From contig NZ_JAAVTX010000004.1 of NCBI RefSeq assembly GCF_012163145.1, positions 682,001 to 746,000 on the forward strand: DNA of 64,000 bases, given 5' to 3'. The notes beneath the pieces are model-generated. The model saw only the letters and a list, made by a program, of their open reading frames with translations. It searched no databases and was not told where the DNA came from. How positions within the stretch are numbered: position 1 is the stretch's first letter; the number at the start of each line of letters is the position of its first letter. The translations under genes and the position numbers were made by a program. Shown here in pieces: positions 53,413-62,174 of this stretch. This stretch comes from Falsiroseomonas frigidaquae (GTDB lineage: Bacteria; Pseudomonadota; Alphaproteobacteria; Acetobacterales; Acetobacteraceae).

Positions 53413-54318
53413 TCAGTCCCAGGGCGCGTCGCCGAGCGCATCCAGCGGAATCTTGAGGTTGCGGCGGCCGTCGCTTTCCGCCTGCGGCAGGCGGCCGCCG
53501 GTGATATTCACCTGCAACGATGACAAGATGAGCTTCGGCATGGGCAGGGTCCGGTCGCGCTCGATCCGCAGCTTCACGAAGCTCGCCTCGTCCTGGCCGC
53601 GCAGATGCGCGTTTTCCGTCTTCTGTTGCGCGACGGTGCTTTCCCACGCGACCTTGCGGCCGCCGGGCTGGTAGTCATGGCCGGTGAACAGGCGCGTCGC
53701 GTCGGGCAGCGCGATGATGCGCTGGATGCTGGCCCACAGGGCCTTCGCATCGCCGCCGGGGAAATCCGCGCGCGCGGTGCCGCCATCCGGCATGAACAGC
53801 GTATCGTGGATGAAGGCGGCGTCACCGATGACATAGGTGATGGAGGCCATGGTATGGCCAGGCGAGAACATCACCGCGGCCTCGAGATCACCGATGCGGA
53901 AACGGTCGCCATCGGCAAACAAGCGGCTCGACTGTCTACCATCGGTCGGGAAGCCGTCCGGGTAATTGTACAGGCGCTTCCAGAGTTGCTGCACCTTGAC
54001 GACATGCTCGCCAATCGCGGTCGGGGCACCCGTGGTGTCGTGCAGATAGCCGGCGGCCGAGAAATGGTCGGCATGCGGATGCGTGTCGAGGATCCAGTCC
54101 AGGCGCAGCCGCTGCTCTCGGATGAAGTCCAGCATCGCATCGGCGGAGCGCGTGGCGGTGGCGCCGGACTTCTCGTCGAAGTCGAGCACCGGGTCGATGA
54201 TGGCGCAGGCCCGCGTGGCGGGATCGGCGACGACATATTGCAGGCTGGAGGTGCGCTTGTCGTAGAAGGCGGTCACCTCGGGACGGCCTGCCATGCCGGG
54301 TCGCGATGGAACGCTCAT
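53413..54318 (-). CDS. MBL-fold hydrolase, persulfide-dioxygenase/BlhA-like
   Basis: The 301-residue metallo-beta-lactamase-fold protein has THPHADHFSAAGYL with the metal motif HxHxDH, MFSPGHTMASITYV and FTGHDYQPGG. This spacing and the YVVADPATRACAIIDPVLDFD opening fit the ETHE1/BlhA persulfide-dioxygenase-like subgroup rather than glyoxalase II. It lies 20 bases upstream of the nucleotidase/SoxB-like gene, on the same strand. Its ATG region overlaps the stop of an IS701 transposase remnant by 4 bases, so its original promoter may have been replaced by IS sequence. Confidence 0.85.
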   Translation of the reverse strand: MSVPSRPGMAGRPEVTAFYDKRTSSLQYVVADPATRACAIIDPVLDFDEKSGATATRSADAMLDFIREQRLRLDWILDTHPHADHFSAAGYLHDTTGAPTAIGEHVVKVQQLWKRLYNYPDGFPTDGRQSSRLFADGDRFRIGDLEAAVMFSPGHTMASITYVIGDAAFIHDTLFMPDGGTARADFPGGDAKALWASIQRIIALPDATRLFTGHDYQPGGRKVAWESTVAQQKTENAHLRGQDEASFVKLRIERDRTLPMPKLILSSLQVNITGGRLPQAESDGRRNLKIPLDALGDAPWD

Positions 54319-54900
54319 GCGGCCCGCGCCTCGGCGAAATGCCGTTCGCGGTGCTTCACGTCGAACTCGCTGCCGCGCAGCATCATGTTCCAGTACGGGG
54401 CTCTGCTGAGGGGGAAATCGTCGTCCATTCGGCGATCAAAAAGCCCGTAGGCGGCGATGCGAAGGGTGGCGTGGTGGTGGAAGCCACGCCAGCCGCAACC
54501 CTCGTAGTGGCCGAGCCCGATCTCTTGCTTCAGCTCCTGGTAGTCGCGCTCGATGCGCCAGCGCAGCATCGCGTGGCGGACCAGCCTGACGCGGCTGGTG
54601 GTGGCCGGCAGGGTGGAGAGCCAGAACTTGCTGGGCTCGGCCTCCCCGATCGGCCATTCGATGAGGCACCACTCCTCGGGCCTTGGCGTTGCGGCGTTGT
54701 AGTCCCGGTGGGCGGGGCGAACGCGGATGGCGGCAAAGCGGGAGGCGAGAGGCGCATTCGTGCCCTGGCGCCAAGTCGCCCGGCGTCCTTGGGCAGACTA
54801 GCGGCGAGGTCCTTGGCCGAAACCGGCTTGTGGTCGGCGCTGCGCCCGACACGGCTCGTCGGGCGCCCCCGTCCACTCCGGGGAAAATCACCCTACATAC
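54315..54900 (-). pseudogene. IS701-family transposase, C-terminal remnant
   Basis: Minus-strand frames encode the C-terminal third of an IS701 transposase: KPVSAKDLAASLPKDAG, PAHRDYNAATPRPEEWCLIEW, then MLRWRIERDYQELKQEIGLG with HYEGCGWRGFHHHATL, ending at 54315. A frame change occurs between the first and second blocks (near 54740), and the first two thirds are missing. The stop sits inside the start of the MBL gene, so the IS end is directly next to that gene. Confidence 0.75.
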
Positions 54901-54944
54901 GAACGCGACGCCGAATCGCACAGGTATATTATGACACAGTAGTA

Positions 54945-55328
54945 TTAGGCCTGGGAAGTAGAACCTATGGGCGTTGGCAGCATGTCGAACGCATGTGTTT
55001 CGACCCAGCGGTCAAGCGTGATGACAACCGGGCTGAGTGACCAGCCTCTTTCGGTGAGTGCGTATTCCACCCTTGGCGGGACTTCGCGGTAGTCGCGCCG
55101 GTCGATGAGGCCGACTGATTCCAGACGCCGCAATGTCTGAATCAACATTTTCTCGGAGATGCCGCCGATCTGCCGCCTCAGCGCACTCGTGCGCTTGGGT
55201 CCTTCGCTAAGCGCCTCGATCACCAGCAACACCCATTTCTCCGCGAGCAACGCCAGCACGGCCCGCGCCCGGCATTCCGCCAGCATCACGTCGCCAGCGA
55301 CTGGGGTGGGCTCCGGGAAGCCGGCCAT
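54945..55328 (-). CDS. HxlR-family transcriptional regulator
   Basis: The 127-residue protein is a MarR-like winged-helix of HxlR type. It has a cysteine in AECRARAVLALLAEKWVLLVIEAL, the recognition helix in GGISEKMLIQTLRRLESVGLI and the wing DRRDYREVPPRVEYALTERG. HxlR proteins often sense electrophiles or aldehydes through the N-terminal cysteine. It is divergent from the alpha/beta hydrolase gene 84 bases away and probably controls it. Confidence 0.92.
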   Translation of the reverse strand: MAGFPEPTPVAGDVMLAECRARAVLALLAEKWVLLVIEALSEGPKRTSALRRQIGGISEKMLIQTLRRLESVGLIDRRDYREVPPRVEYALTERGWSLSPVVITLDRWVETHAFDMLPTPIGSTSQA

Positions 55329-55412
55329 ACTTACTCCTGGGTCAGTACTTGAGAGATGGTATGTATGCGGTCATCTGCGGCCTGACAATCGCAGAAAGAT
55401 CGAGGTGAAACC

Positions 55413-56282
55413 GTGGCGACCATCCATTACCGGCGACAGCAGGTCAGCGACGTTGAGGTGTTCTACAGAGAGGCGGGACCTGCCGACGCTCCGGTCCTCC
55501 TGCTTCTCCATGGCTTTCCGACCGCCAGCCACATGTTTCGTGACCTGATCCCACTGCTTGCGGATCGCTACCGGGTGATCGCGCCAGATCTTCCCGGCTT
55601 CGGGCAGACCAAGGCGCCGAAGCGCGGGCATTTCAACTATAGCTTCGACGCGCTTGCCGAGGTCATCGGCGGCTTCGTCGATGCGATCGGTCTCGAACGC
55701 TACGCCTTGTACATCTTCGACTATGGCGCGCCGACCGGCCTGCGCCTCGCGATGCAGCACCCCGAGCGCGTCACCGCGATCATCTCCCAGAACGGCAATG
55801 CCTATGTCGAAGGCTTCAGCGATCAATGGGGCGCATGGAAAGCCTATTGGCATGTCCCAAACGAGGCGAACCGGGAAGCGTGCCGGGCTTCCCTTTCGCC
55901 GGAGACGATCCGCAACTGGCAATATGGCACAGGATCGGACCTCACCCTGTTGTCGCCTGATGGGTATGAACTGGACATCGCCTACATGGCGCGTCCGGAG
56001 GCCGAGGAGATCCAGCTCGACCTGATCCTCGACTACCGCAGCAACGTGGCCTTGTACCCGGCATTTCAGGCCTATTTCCGCGAGCATCAGCCGCCGCTTC
56101 TCGCAGCATGGGGATGCCATGATCCGGCCTTCGTTCCCGCCGGCGCCAACGCTTACAAGCAGGACCTCCCGGACGCCGAAATTCACCTGCTCGACGCGGG
56201 GCACTTCGCGCTGGAGACGCATCATCAGGAGATCGCCGCGCTGGTACGCGACTTTCTTGGTCGCCAATCGGCGACCTTCTAA
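55413..56282 (+). CDS. Alpha/beta-fold hydrolase (haloalkane dehalogenase/epoxide hydrolase-like)
   Basis: The 289-residue enzyme has the oxyanion motif LLLHGFPTASHMFRDL, the PDLPGFGQTKAP loop, and a nucleophile elbow IFDYGAPTGLRLA carrying an aspartate. Asp rather than Ser indicates the haloalkane-dehalogenase/epoxide-hydrolase branch. The catalytic histidine is in DAGHFALETHHQEIA. The only good start is GTG 55413, with CGAGGTGAAA upstream. It is divergent from hxlR, so induction by its substrate is expected. The substrate is not predictable. Confidence 0.88.
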   Translation: MATIHYRRQQVSDVEVFYREAGPADAPVLLLLHGFPTASHMFRDLIPLLADRYRVIAPDLPGFGQTKAPKRGHFNYSFDALAEVIGGFVDAIGLERYALYIFDYGAPTGLRLAMQHPERVTAIISQNGNAYVEGFSDQWGAWKAYWHVPNEANREACRASLSPETIRNWQYGTGSDLTLLSPDGYELDIAYMARPEAEEIQLDLILDYRSNVALYPAFQAYFREHQPPLLAAWGCHDPAFVPAGANAYKQDLPDAEIHLLDAGHFALETHHQEIAALVRDFLGRQSATF

Positions 56283-56342
56283 CGATCCGCCGGGCGACTG
56301 GATCGAGATTGAGGAACCTGCTGCCCAACGGATTTGGGCCCT

Positions 56343-57236
56343 TCAACCAGCCCTGCTTGCCCCAAGCGCTTCCTTGAACAGTTCGAAGGCCGTCGTGCCC
56401 TGCCGATCGGGGTAATAGAGGTGGTAGCCGGCGAACGGCTCGCACCACGGTTCGAGCAGGCGGATCAGACGGCCATCGGCAACCGGCGCCGCCACCAGGT
56501 CCTCCAGGATATAGAGGACGCCGAACCCCTCGAGCGCGGCGGCCACCAGCAGGTCGCCGTCGTTGAACACCGGCCCGCGGCCCGGCGTGACCGTCACCGC
56601 ATGGCCGTCGCGCTCGAACGACCAGGGAGACAGGTCGCTCTGCGCGTCGCGATAGGCGATGCAGCGATGGCCTACGAGGTCGGCGGGCGCCATCGGCGCC
56701 GGATGGTCACTCAGATAGCCGGGAGCGGCCACTACCGCGACGCGCAGTGGCGGCCCGACCGCCAGCGCGATCATGTCCTTCTCCAGTCGCTCGCCCAGCC
56801 GGATGCCCGCATCACAGCGGTCTGCCACGACGTCGGTCATGCCGTCCTCCACGCGCACCTCCACCTCGATGCCGGGGTAGCGGCGCAGGAAGGACGGGAG
56901 CATCGGCCACAGCAGCGTGTCCGCGGCGTGTTTGCCCGTCGCGATCCGGACCGTGCCGATCGCTGCCCCGCGTGCCTGCGACAGCGCCGCGACCTCGGCG
57001 GCGAGCCCGGCGAGCGCCGGCGACAGGGTGGCGAGCAGGCGCTCGCCGGCGGCGGTCGGGGCAACGCTGCGCGTCGTGCGGGAGAGCAGGCGAAAACCCA
57101 GCTGCCCCTCCAGCCGCTTCATGGTCTGGCTCAGCGCCGACTGGGTGACTCCCAGCCGTTTCGCGGCACGCGTGAAGCTGCGGTCGGCGGCGATCGCCGC
57201 GAAGACGGCGAGGTCGCCGAGCTGGTCCGGACGCAT
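56343..57236 (-). CDS. LysR-family transcriptional regulator
   Basis: The 297-residue regulator has the LysR N-terminal HTH (DLAVFAAIAADRSFTRAAKRLGVTQSALSQTMKRLEGQLGFRLL) and a C-terminal periplasmic-binding-protein-like effector domain. It is divergent from the SDR gene across about 100 bases, the normal LysR/target layout. CATTGATGATC and the GATTAGGCGGTTATC stretch in the gap could contain the T-N11-A operator. Effector unknown. Confidence 0.92.
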   Translation of the reverse strand: MRPDQLGDLAVFAAIAADRSFTRAAKRLGVTQSALSQTMKRLEGQLGFRLLSRTTRSVAPTAAGERLLATLSPALAGLAAEVAALSQARGAAIGTVRIATGKHAADTLLWPMLPSFLRRYPGIEVEVRVEDGMTDVVADRCDAGIRLGERLEKDMIALAVGPPLRVAVVAAPGYLSDHPAPMAPADLVGHRCIAYRDAQSDLSPWSFERDGHAVTVTPGRGPVFNDGDLLVAAALEGFGVLYILEDLVAAPVADGRLIRLLEPWCEPFAGYHLYYPDRQGTTAFELFKEALGASRAG

Positions 57237-57338
57237 TGATGATCCCGGCTACTGGGGCCCATGACTGATTAGGCGGTTATCGCGATCCATTAGCAGGACT
57301 ACCTGTTCAGCAACAGCGGACAGAATGAGGATCAGGCG

Positions 57339-58154
57339 ATGGGCAAGGTGTGGCTGGTGACAGGCGCAAGCCGCGGACTCGGGCGCGAGATCGCGCGCGC
57401 GGCGCTCGATGCGGGCGAGACGGTCGTGGCGACGGCGCGGTCCGCCGACGCGGTGCGCGATGCCTTTGGCGGCGAACAGGGCCGCCTGCACGCCCTCGCG
57501 CTTGATGTCACCGACGCCGCAGCCGCGACCGCGGTCGCCGCCGAAACCGCCGGGCGGTTCGGAGCGATCGACGTGCTGGTCAACAATGCCGGCTATGCCG
57601 AACTAGGCTTTTTCGAGACCTTCACCGATGCCGCTGTGCGGCGCCAGTTCGAGGTCAACCTGTTCGGCACGATGAACGTCGCGCGCGCGATCGCCCCCCA
57701 TATGCGCGTGCGTCGCTCAGGCCTCATCGTCACCATCTCGTCGGTGAGCGGGCTCGTCTCCAACGGCGGCGGGGCGGTTTACTCGGCCTCGAAGTTCGCG
57801 ATCGAGGGATGGATGGAGGGCTTTGCGCAGGAGCTGGCACCGCTGGGCGTCCGCTCCCTGCTGGTCGAGCCGGGGATGCTGCGCACCGACTTCATGGGCG
57901 GCAAGTCGGCGCGCTTCGGCAGCATCGACATTCCGGATTATGCCGAGGCGGTCGCGCAGTACCGCGCGTTCGTGGACGGGGCCAACGGCAACCAGCCGAA
58001 CGACCCGAAGCTGCTCGCCGCGCGGATCGTCGCCCTGGCTTCCCAGGACAAGCCGCCATCGCGGCTCATCTTCGGTGACGACGCTCGGCAGTGGGCCGGC
58101 GCGAAGGTCGACCAACTGCGGCAGGAGATCGCCCAGTCCGCCGATCGCGGCTGA
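57339..58154 (+). CDS. Short-chain dehydrogenase/reductase
   Basis: The 271-residue classical SDR has the NADP-binding motif TGASRGLGREIARAAL with an arginine favouring NADP(H), the NNAGYAE loop, the catalytic serine in IVTISSVSG, and YxxxK in AVYSASKFAIEG. The VEPGMLRTDF segment follows. The gene starts at ATG 57339, with AGGCG ahead. Divergent LysR regulation suggests that it reduces a carbonyl substrate or inducer. A 57-base spacer separates its stop from IS3 end DNA. Confidence 0.93.
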   Translation: MGKVWLVTGASRGLGREIARAALDAGETVVATARSADAVRDAFGGEQGRLHALALDVTDAAAATAVAAETAGRFGAIDVLVNNAGYAELGFFETFTDAAVRRQFEVNLFGTMNVARAIAPHMRVRRSGLIVTISSVSGLVSNGGGAVYSASKFAIEGWMEGFAQELAPLGVRSLLVEPGMLRTDFMGGKSARFGSIDIPDYAEAVAQYRAFVDGANGNQPNDPKLLAARIVALASQDKPPSRLIFGDDARQWAGAKVDQLRQEIAQSADRG

Positions 58155-58211
58155 CACGATAAGGTGCCGGCAAGGGAGGTGATTGCCCCGCCCCGGCGGT
58201 ACCCCTCGGGC

Positions 58212-58722
58212 TGAAGTGGCCCCCATCCGTCGGACAGCTTGACGGCCTGGATAAGCTCGGTCCTGGTTGTCCTCAGGCCGCCAACTTCTCTAGCTCGTTC
58301 GCCGCATATGCTTCGTCGGGAGTCCGGCCCGCCAGCGCGCTATGTGGGCGCCTGGCGTTGTAGTAGCCGATCCACTTCGACAGCCCGCCCCGCACCTCCG
58401 AGCCGGTCTCAAAAGCATGCAGGTAGACGCTCTCGTACTTCAGGCTGCACCACAGCCGTTCGATGAACACGTTGTCCATCCAGCGACCGCGACCGTCCAT
58501 GGAGATCCGGACCCCAGCCTTCAGCAGCAAGCCGGTGAACCGCGGCGAGGTGAACTGGCTGCCCTGGTCGGTATTGAATATCTCCGGCCGCCCGAAGCGC
58601 GCCATGGCCTCCTCCAGCACCTCAAGGCAGAACTCCACCTCCATGGTGTTTGACACCCGCCAGGCCAGCACCTTCCGCGTCGCCCAGTCCATTACCGCAA
58701 CCATGTAAAGGAAGCCGCGCGC
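58212..58722 (-). mobile_element. IS3-family element, 3' half (truncated transposase)
   Basis: TGAAGTGGCCCCCA at 58212 looks like the terminal repeat of an IS3-family element. On the minus strand a transposase OrfB C-terminal half ends at 58273. It reads ARGFLYMVAVMDWATRKVLA, NTDQGSQFTSPRFTG, FIERLWCSLKYESVYLHAF and YNARRPHSAL, with the last two of the DDE acidic residues visible. The first DDE aspartate and everything upstream are gone at about 58722, where the sigma-54 activator sequence begins in the opposite orientation. The copy cannot move on its own. Confidence 0.8.
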
Positions 58723-59550
58723 CGGCTGCATGCCCTGTCCGGCGCCCGCGCCGCGGCGCCCTTCGTGGTGGTCGACTGCGCCGCCCTGCCCGCCGAGACG
58801 GCCGCGGCGGAGGCTGCGTTGTTTGGCGGCGACGAAACGCCGGGCCTGGTGGAATCCGCCGGGGCTGGAACGCTGTTCCTGGACGAGATCGGCGATCTGT
58901 CCGCGTCCTTGCCGGCGCGGCTGCTGCGGCTGATCGCGGAGCGCCGCTTCCTGCGGATCGGCGCAGCGGCGCCGGTGGAGACGCAGGCGCGCATCGTCGC
59001 CGCGACCAATGCCGACCTGCCTGCCCGGGTGGCCGCAGGCGCGTTCCGCGCGGATCTGTGGTTCCGGCTGTCGGGCATCAGGCTCGCCCTGCCGCCGCTC
59101 CGCACCCGGCCTGACGACCTGCAGGATCTTGCGCCGCACTTCCTGCGACGCTTCGCAAAGACCGAGCGAACCTTCGCCGACGACGGCATGGCGGCGATCC
59201 TGGCGCATCCCTGGCCTGGCAACGTGCGGGAACTGCGCAACCGGCTGGAGCAGGCGGTCCTGTTGGCTGATGCTGTCGCTCTTGGCGCGTCAGACCTTTT
59301 TCCGGAACGCGCCAACCGGGCGGAACCGGCGCCTTCTCCCGCGGTGGATCCGCCGGGTGACGTCGTCGAGGCCGCGACGGAGACGGAGCTGCTCTCACTG
59401 GCCGAGGCGCGTGATACGGCGGAGCGGGCGCATATCCAGCGGGTGCTGGCGCGCTGCGGCGGGCGGATCGGCGATGCCGCCGCCGCGCTGGGCGTCTCGC
59501 GCACGACGCTGTGGGACCGGATGCGTCGGCCTGGCATCCCGGCTCGCTGA
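58723..59550 (+). pseudogene. Sigma-54-dependent activator, decapitated by the IS
   Basis: The open frame begins RRLHALSGARAAAPFVVVDC, which is mid-AAA+ domain just after Walker A of an NtrC-type activator. It continues through AGAGTLFLDEIGDL (Walker B), RIVAATNADL, FRLSGIRLALPPLRTR and HPWPGNVRELRNRLEQAVLL. It ends with a Fis-type HTH (RIGDAAAALGVSRTTLWDRM). The N-terminal sensor domain, Walker A and GAFTGA loop are missing, so it cannot act as an ATPase activator; a DNA-binding fragment might still be made (GTG 58765). The sensor part was lost at the IS junction. Confidence 0.85.
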
Positions 59551-59765
59551 CCCAGCGTATCGCTGAACTCAGCCGAGGCCCGCGGCATGTCCAGTATTCC
59601 GGGCGTCGGCGTCAGCGATTGCGGACACCCTGTCCTCGAGGGTGAGCGCCAAGGCATGACTGGGCTCCAAGCGGAACAGCATCGAACGCCTCCCGCACGA
59701 GACGGTTGAAGCAGCACGCGGAATGCTGCGCCCGCACGACCGGCCAGTCCGCGTTCCCCTCGGAT

Positions 59766-59978
59766 ATGCAGGAGTATCCCGTGACCAGATCGACCACGTC
59801 GCCGCGCATGGAAGAACTCGACGCGCTGCGCGGCATCGCGGCCTTGATCGTGCTGCTTCATCATGCCTGGCTGCTGTTGCCCCGGTCACCGGGGGACATG
59901 CTGGGCCCGGTGGACTGGCTGCTGGAGGAGACCCCGTTACGCGTGCTGGCGCTGGGCCGGCCGCCGGCGGTGATCCTG
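59766..59978 (+). pseudogene. Acyltransferase-3 (OafA/YrhL-like) N-terminal fragment
   Basis: ATG 59766 starts MQEYPVTRSTTSPRMEELDALRG and continues IAALIVLLHHAWLL, the first membrane helix with the HH motif of acyltransferase-3 proteins, then the LALGRPPAVIL block. At the point where the FVLSGF motif should follow, the sequence changes to unrelated residues and stops at 60047. About 300 residues of the membrane protein are missing. Confidence 0.6.
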
Positions 59979-59995
59979 CCGACACGGCCCTCCGT

Positions 59996-60159
59996 CGATC
60001 GAAGGCGCTCATCGCCATCGCTCCGTAATGGCCCAGGGCGATGGTGAGGCCGGCAACGGCCAGGCTGTGGACGAAGAAGCCGGCGACCGAGGCCTCGAAA
60101 TCCCACCAGTCGAGCGAGACCTGCATCGAGAGCCTGGTGCCCAGGCCTACGCGGTCGGA
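59996..60159 (-). pseudogene. Unidentified hydrophobic protein fragment
   Basis: A minus-strand frame reads LGTRLSMQVSLDWWDFEASV then AGFFVHSLAVAGLTIALGHYGAMAMSAF. The hydrophobic stretch and natural amino-acid composition look like real membrane-protein coding, unlike the surrounding arginine-rich shadow frames, but I do not recognise the family. It meets the acyltransferase fragment tail-to-tail near 59980. Confidence 0.35.
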
Positions 60160-60389
60160 CGAGGATGTGCGCCGTCCGGATGATGTAGCTGGGACGCAAT
60201 CAGCCTCGGTCCGAGCGGGTCAGGGCACCCGCCGCTTGGCCAGCCCCACCGAGAGCGTAACCGCCGCCCGATCGAACGTGGCGCCGGAGATGTTTCGCGC
60301 CATCACGCGCCCTGACTGAACAGTCACCACGAGACGCCCGGGATTCGAGGGTCGCGCGGCCAACCACGCCTCTGTATGATCGCAGTCAC

Positions 60390-60992
60390 ATGAGCCCCGA
60401 TCTCCTCAGTACCCTGCCGCCCGGCCGTGCTGTCGCCTTAGCGCGTGGCGAGACCTTGTTTCGCGCCGGTGATCCCGCGCTCGGCCTCGTCCTCGTGCGC
60501 CAGGGGACACTGGAACTCGTCCGCACTTCGCCGGAGGGGCGCCGGCTGGTTCTGCACCGTGCCGGGCCCGGCGACACCTTCGCGGAGGCCTCGATCTTCG
60601 AAACCTGCCATCACTGTGACGCCGTCGCCGCCATGCCGAGCCGCATGACGCTCTACGCGGCATCAGACCTGCGACGGGCGGCCGAGACCGATCCCACCCT
60701 CGGCTGGCGCATCGCAGCACACCTGGCGTCGCGCCTGGTCGCCGAGCGGGCACGGGCCGAACGCCTGGCCCTGCCACATGCGGCGGATCGGATCCTGGAC
60801 GTGCTGCATGCCCTTCCGTCGGAGCCTGACGGTTCGCGGCGGCTCGACAGGTCCTGGAAGACCCTCGCAGCGGAACTCGGCCTGTCCCACGAAGCGACCT
60901 ATCGCGCCCTGGCCCGGCTGGAACGGTCAGGCCGCCTGTCGCGGGAGGGCGATGGTCGCGTGCGGCTGCCAGCTGCGGCGGCCCTGGCGTGA
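60390..60992 (+). CDS. Crp/Fnr-family transcriptional regulator
   Basis: The 200-residue protein has a cyclic-nucleotide-binding-type beta barrel (ARGETLFRAGDPALGLVLVRQGTLEL, GPGDTFAEASIF) and a C-terminal winged HTH (WKTLAAELGLSHEATYRALARLERSG). The N-terminal cysteine cluster of Fnr is absent; two cysteines are in FETCHHCDAV, in the barrel-helix region, with adjacent histidines that could bind metal or haem. Its stop overlaps the GTG of the MOT1-like transporter (GTGA), so it probably regulates molybdate or sulfate uptake. Which ligand it senses is unknown. Confidence 0.9.
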   Translation: MSPDLLSTLPPGRAVALARGETLFRAGDPALGLVLVRQGTLELVRTSPEGRRLVLHRAGPGDTFAEASIFETCHHCDAVAAMPSRMTLYAASDLRRAAETDPTLGWRIAAHLASRLVAERARAERLALPHAADRILDVLHALPSEPDGSRRLDRSWKTLAAELGLSHEATYRALARLERSGRLSREGDGRVRLPAAAALA

Positions 60993-62131
60993 CGACTCTC
61001 GCGCGCCCGACCGTCGCCGGCGAGGTGGGCGGCGCTTTCGGTGATCTCGGCACCCTGCTACCGATCCTGCTTGGCGCGATCGCCGTCGCGGGCATGTCGG
61101 CGGGCGGCGTGCTGATGGGTTTCGGCGTGTTCCTTATCGCTACCGGCCTGATCTATCGGCTGCCCTTGCCGGTACAGCCCATGAAGGCGGTCGGCGCGCT
61201 GGTCATCGCCGGCGGCCTCATGTCGGGCGAGGTGGCCGCCGCCGGCATCGCGGGGGGGCTGATCCTGCTGGCGCTCACGCTGTCCGGCGCGACATCCTGG
61301 GCGGCGCGCGTCGTGCCGCGTTCGGTGGTGCTGGGGCTGCAGCTTGGTGTCGGCGCCAGCATGGCCTGGATCGGGCTTGGCCTCGTCTGGGCGGGGCCGC
61401 TCGTGGCGGGCGTCGCCCTGGTTCTGCTGATCGGCCTGCCGCGGGTCGCGCCGCGGCTTCCCGCGGTGCCGCTGGCGCTCGCGGGCGCGATCGCCGTGGA
61501 CCTCGCCGCCGGCGGGGTGCTGCCGCCGCTGCCCTCGATGGCCTTCACCTTGCCGCCGCTCGTCCTGCCGAGCGGTGGCGAGGAGGCGTGGCGCGGCTTC
61601 CTGCTCGGCGCGCTGCCGCAACTCCCACTTACCCTCGCCAATGCCGTTCTGCTGCCGGCCCTGCTGGTGCGCGAGATGTTCCCGCCCGGCGCCGCGGCAC
61701 GCGCCTCCGAAGGCAGGCTTGGTCTCGTGACCAGTGGCGCCAATGTGCTGCTCGCACCATTCGGTGCCTTGCCGATGTGCCATGGTGCGGGTGGGCTGAT
61801 CGCACAGCACCGCTTCGGGGCGCGCACGGGCTGGGCGCCGGTGCTGCTCGGCGCCCTGCTGCTGCCGCTTGGCCTGTTCTTCGCCGAGGATGCGGCCCGG
61901 CTGCTCGCGGTGGTTCCCGCGGGCGCGCTCGGTGCCCTGCTGATCCTGGCGGGCAGCGACCTCGCCTTGTCGCGGCGGCTGCTCGAGGTCCGCAGCGAAT
62001 GCCGGCCCGCCATCGCCGCGGCGGCGCTCGCGACCTTCGCGCTCAACCCCGCCCTCGGCGTGGCAGCCGGCTGGATCCTGGAGGGGGTGCGCGCGGCCCT
62101 GCGTCCCGACCGGCGCACCGACGCGGCCTGA
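60989..62131 (+). CDS. MOT1-type molybdate/sulfate transporter
   Basis: The 380-residue membrane protein has about 10-11 hydrophobic segments and the two MOT1 signatures. One is GGAFGDLGTLLPIL with PVQPMKAVGALV near the N-terminus; the other is LPLTLANAVLLPALL with FGALPMCHGAGGLIAQHRFGAR near the C-terminus. MOT1 proteins are high-affinity molybdate carriers related to SulP sulfate transporters but lacking a STAS domain; this copy also has no STAS. GTG 60989 overlaps the Crp-like stop. No molybdenum-cofactor gene is nearby, so sulfate cannot be excluded. Confidence 0.88.
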   Translation: MTTLARPTVAGEVGGAFGDLGTLLPILLGAIAVAGMSAGGVLMGFGVFLIATGLIYRLPLPVQPMKAVGALVIAGGLMSGEVAAAGIAGGLILLALTLSGATSWAARVVPRSVVLGLQLGVGASMAWIGLGLVWAGPLVAGVALVLLIGLPRVAPRLPAVPLALAGAIAVDLAAGGVLPPLPSMAFTLPPLVLPSGGEEAWRGFLLGALPQLPLTLANAVLLPALLVREMFPPGAAARASEGRLGLVTSGANVLLAPFGALPMCHGAGGLIAQHRFGARTGWAPVLLGALLLPLGLFFAEDAARLLAVVPAGALGALLILAGSDLALSRRLLEVRSECRPAIAAAALATFALNPALGVAAGWILEGVRAALRPDRRTDAA

Positions 62132-62174
62132 GCGCGGCGCCCGGGTGCGGCCACGACCCACCCCGACCGGCGCC

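Larger units (their letters stand above)
59551..60389. other. Region of gene fragments between the sigma-54 relic and the Crp-like gene
   Basis: About 840 bases have no complete gene. An acyltransferase start (59766-59978) and a hydrophobic minus-strand fragment (about 59996-60159) can be seen. The first 200 bases hold nothing recognisable. The last 190 bases contain only a 27-codon minus ORF from 60302 of unknown nature and the promoter region of the Crp-like gene. Confidence 0.6.

Noticed and set aside
59580-59700. Minus-strand coding fragment before the acyltransferase relic
   Set aside because: Short frames there have no recognisable motif and no start or ribosome site, so nothing is claimed.
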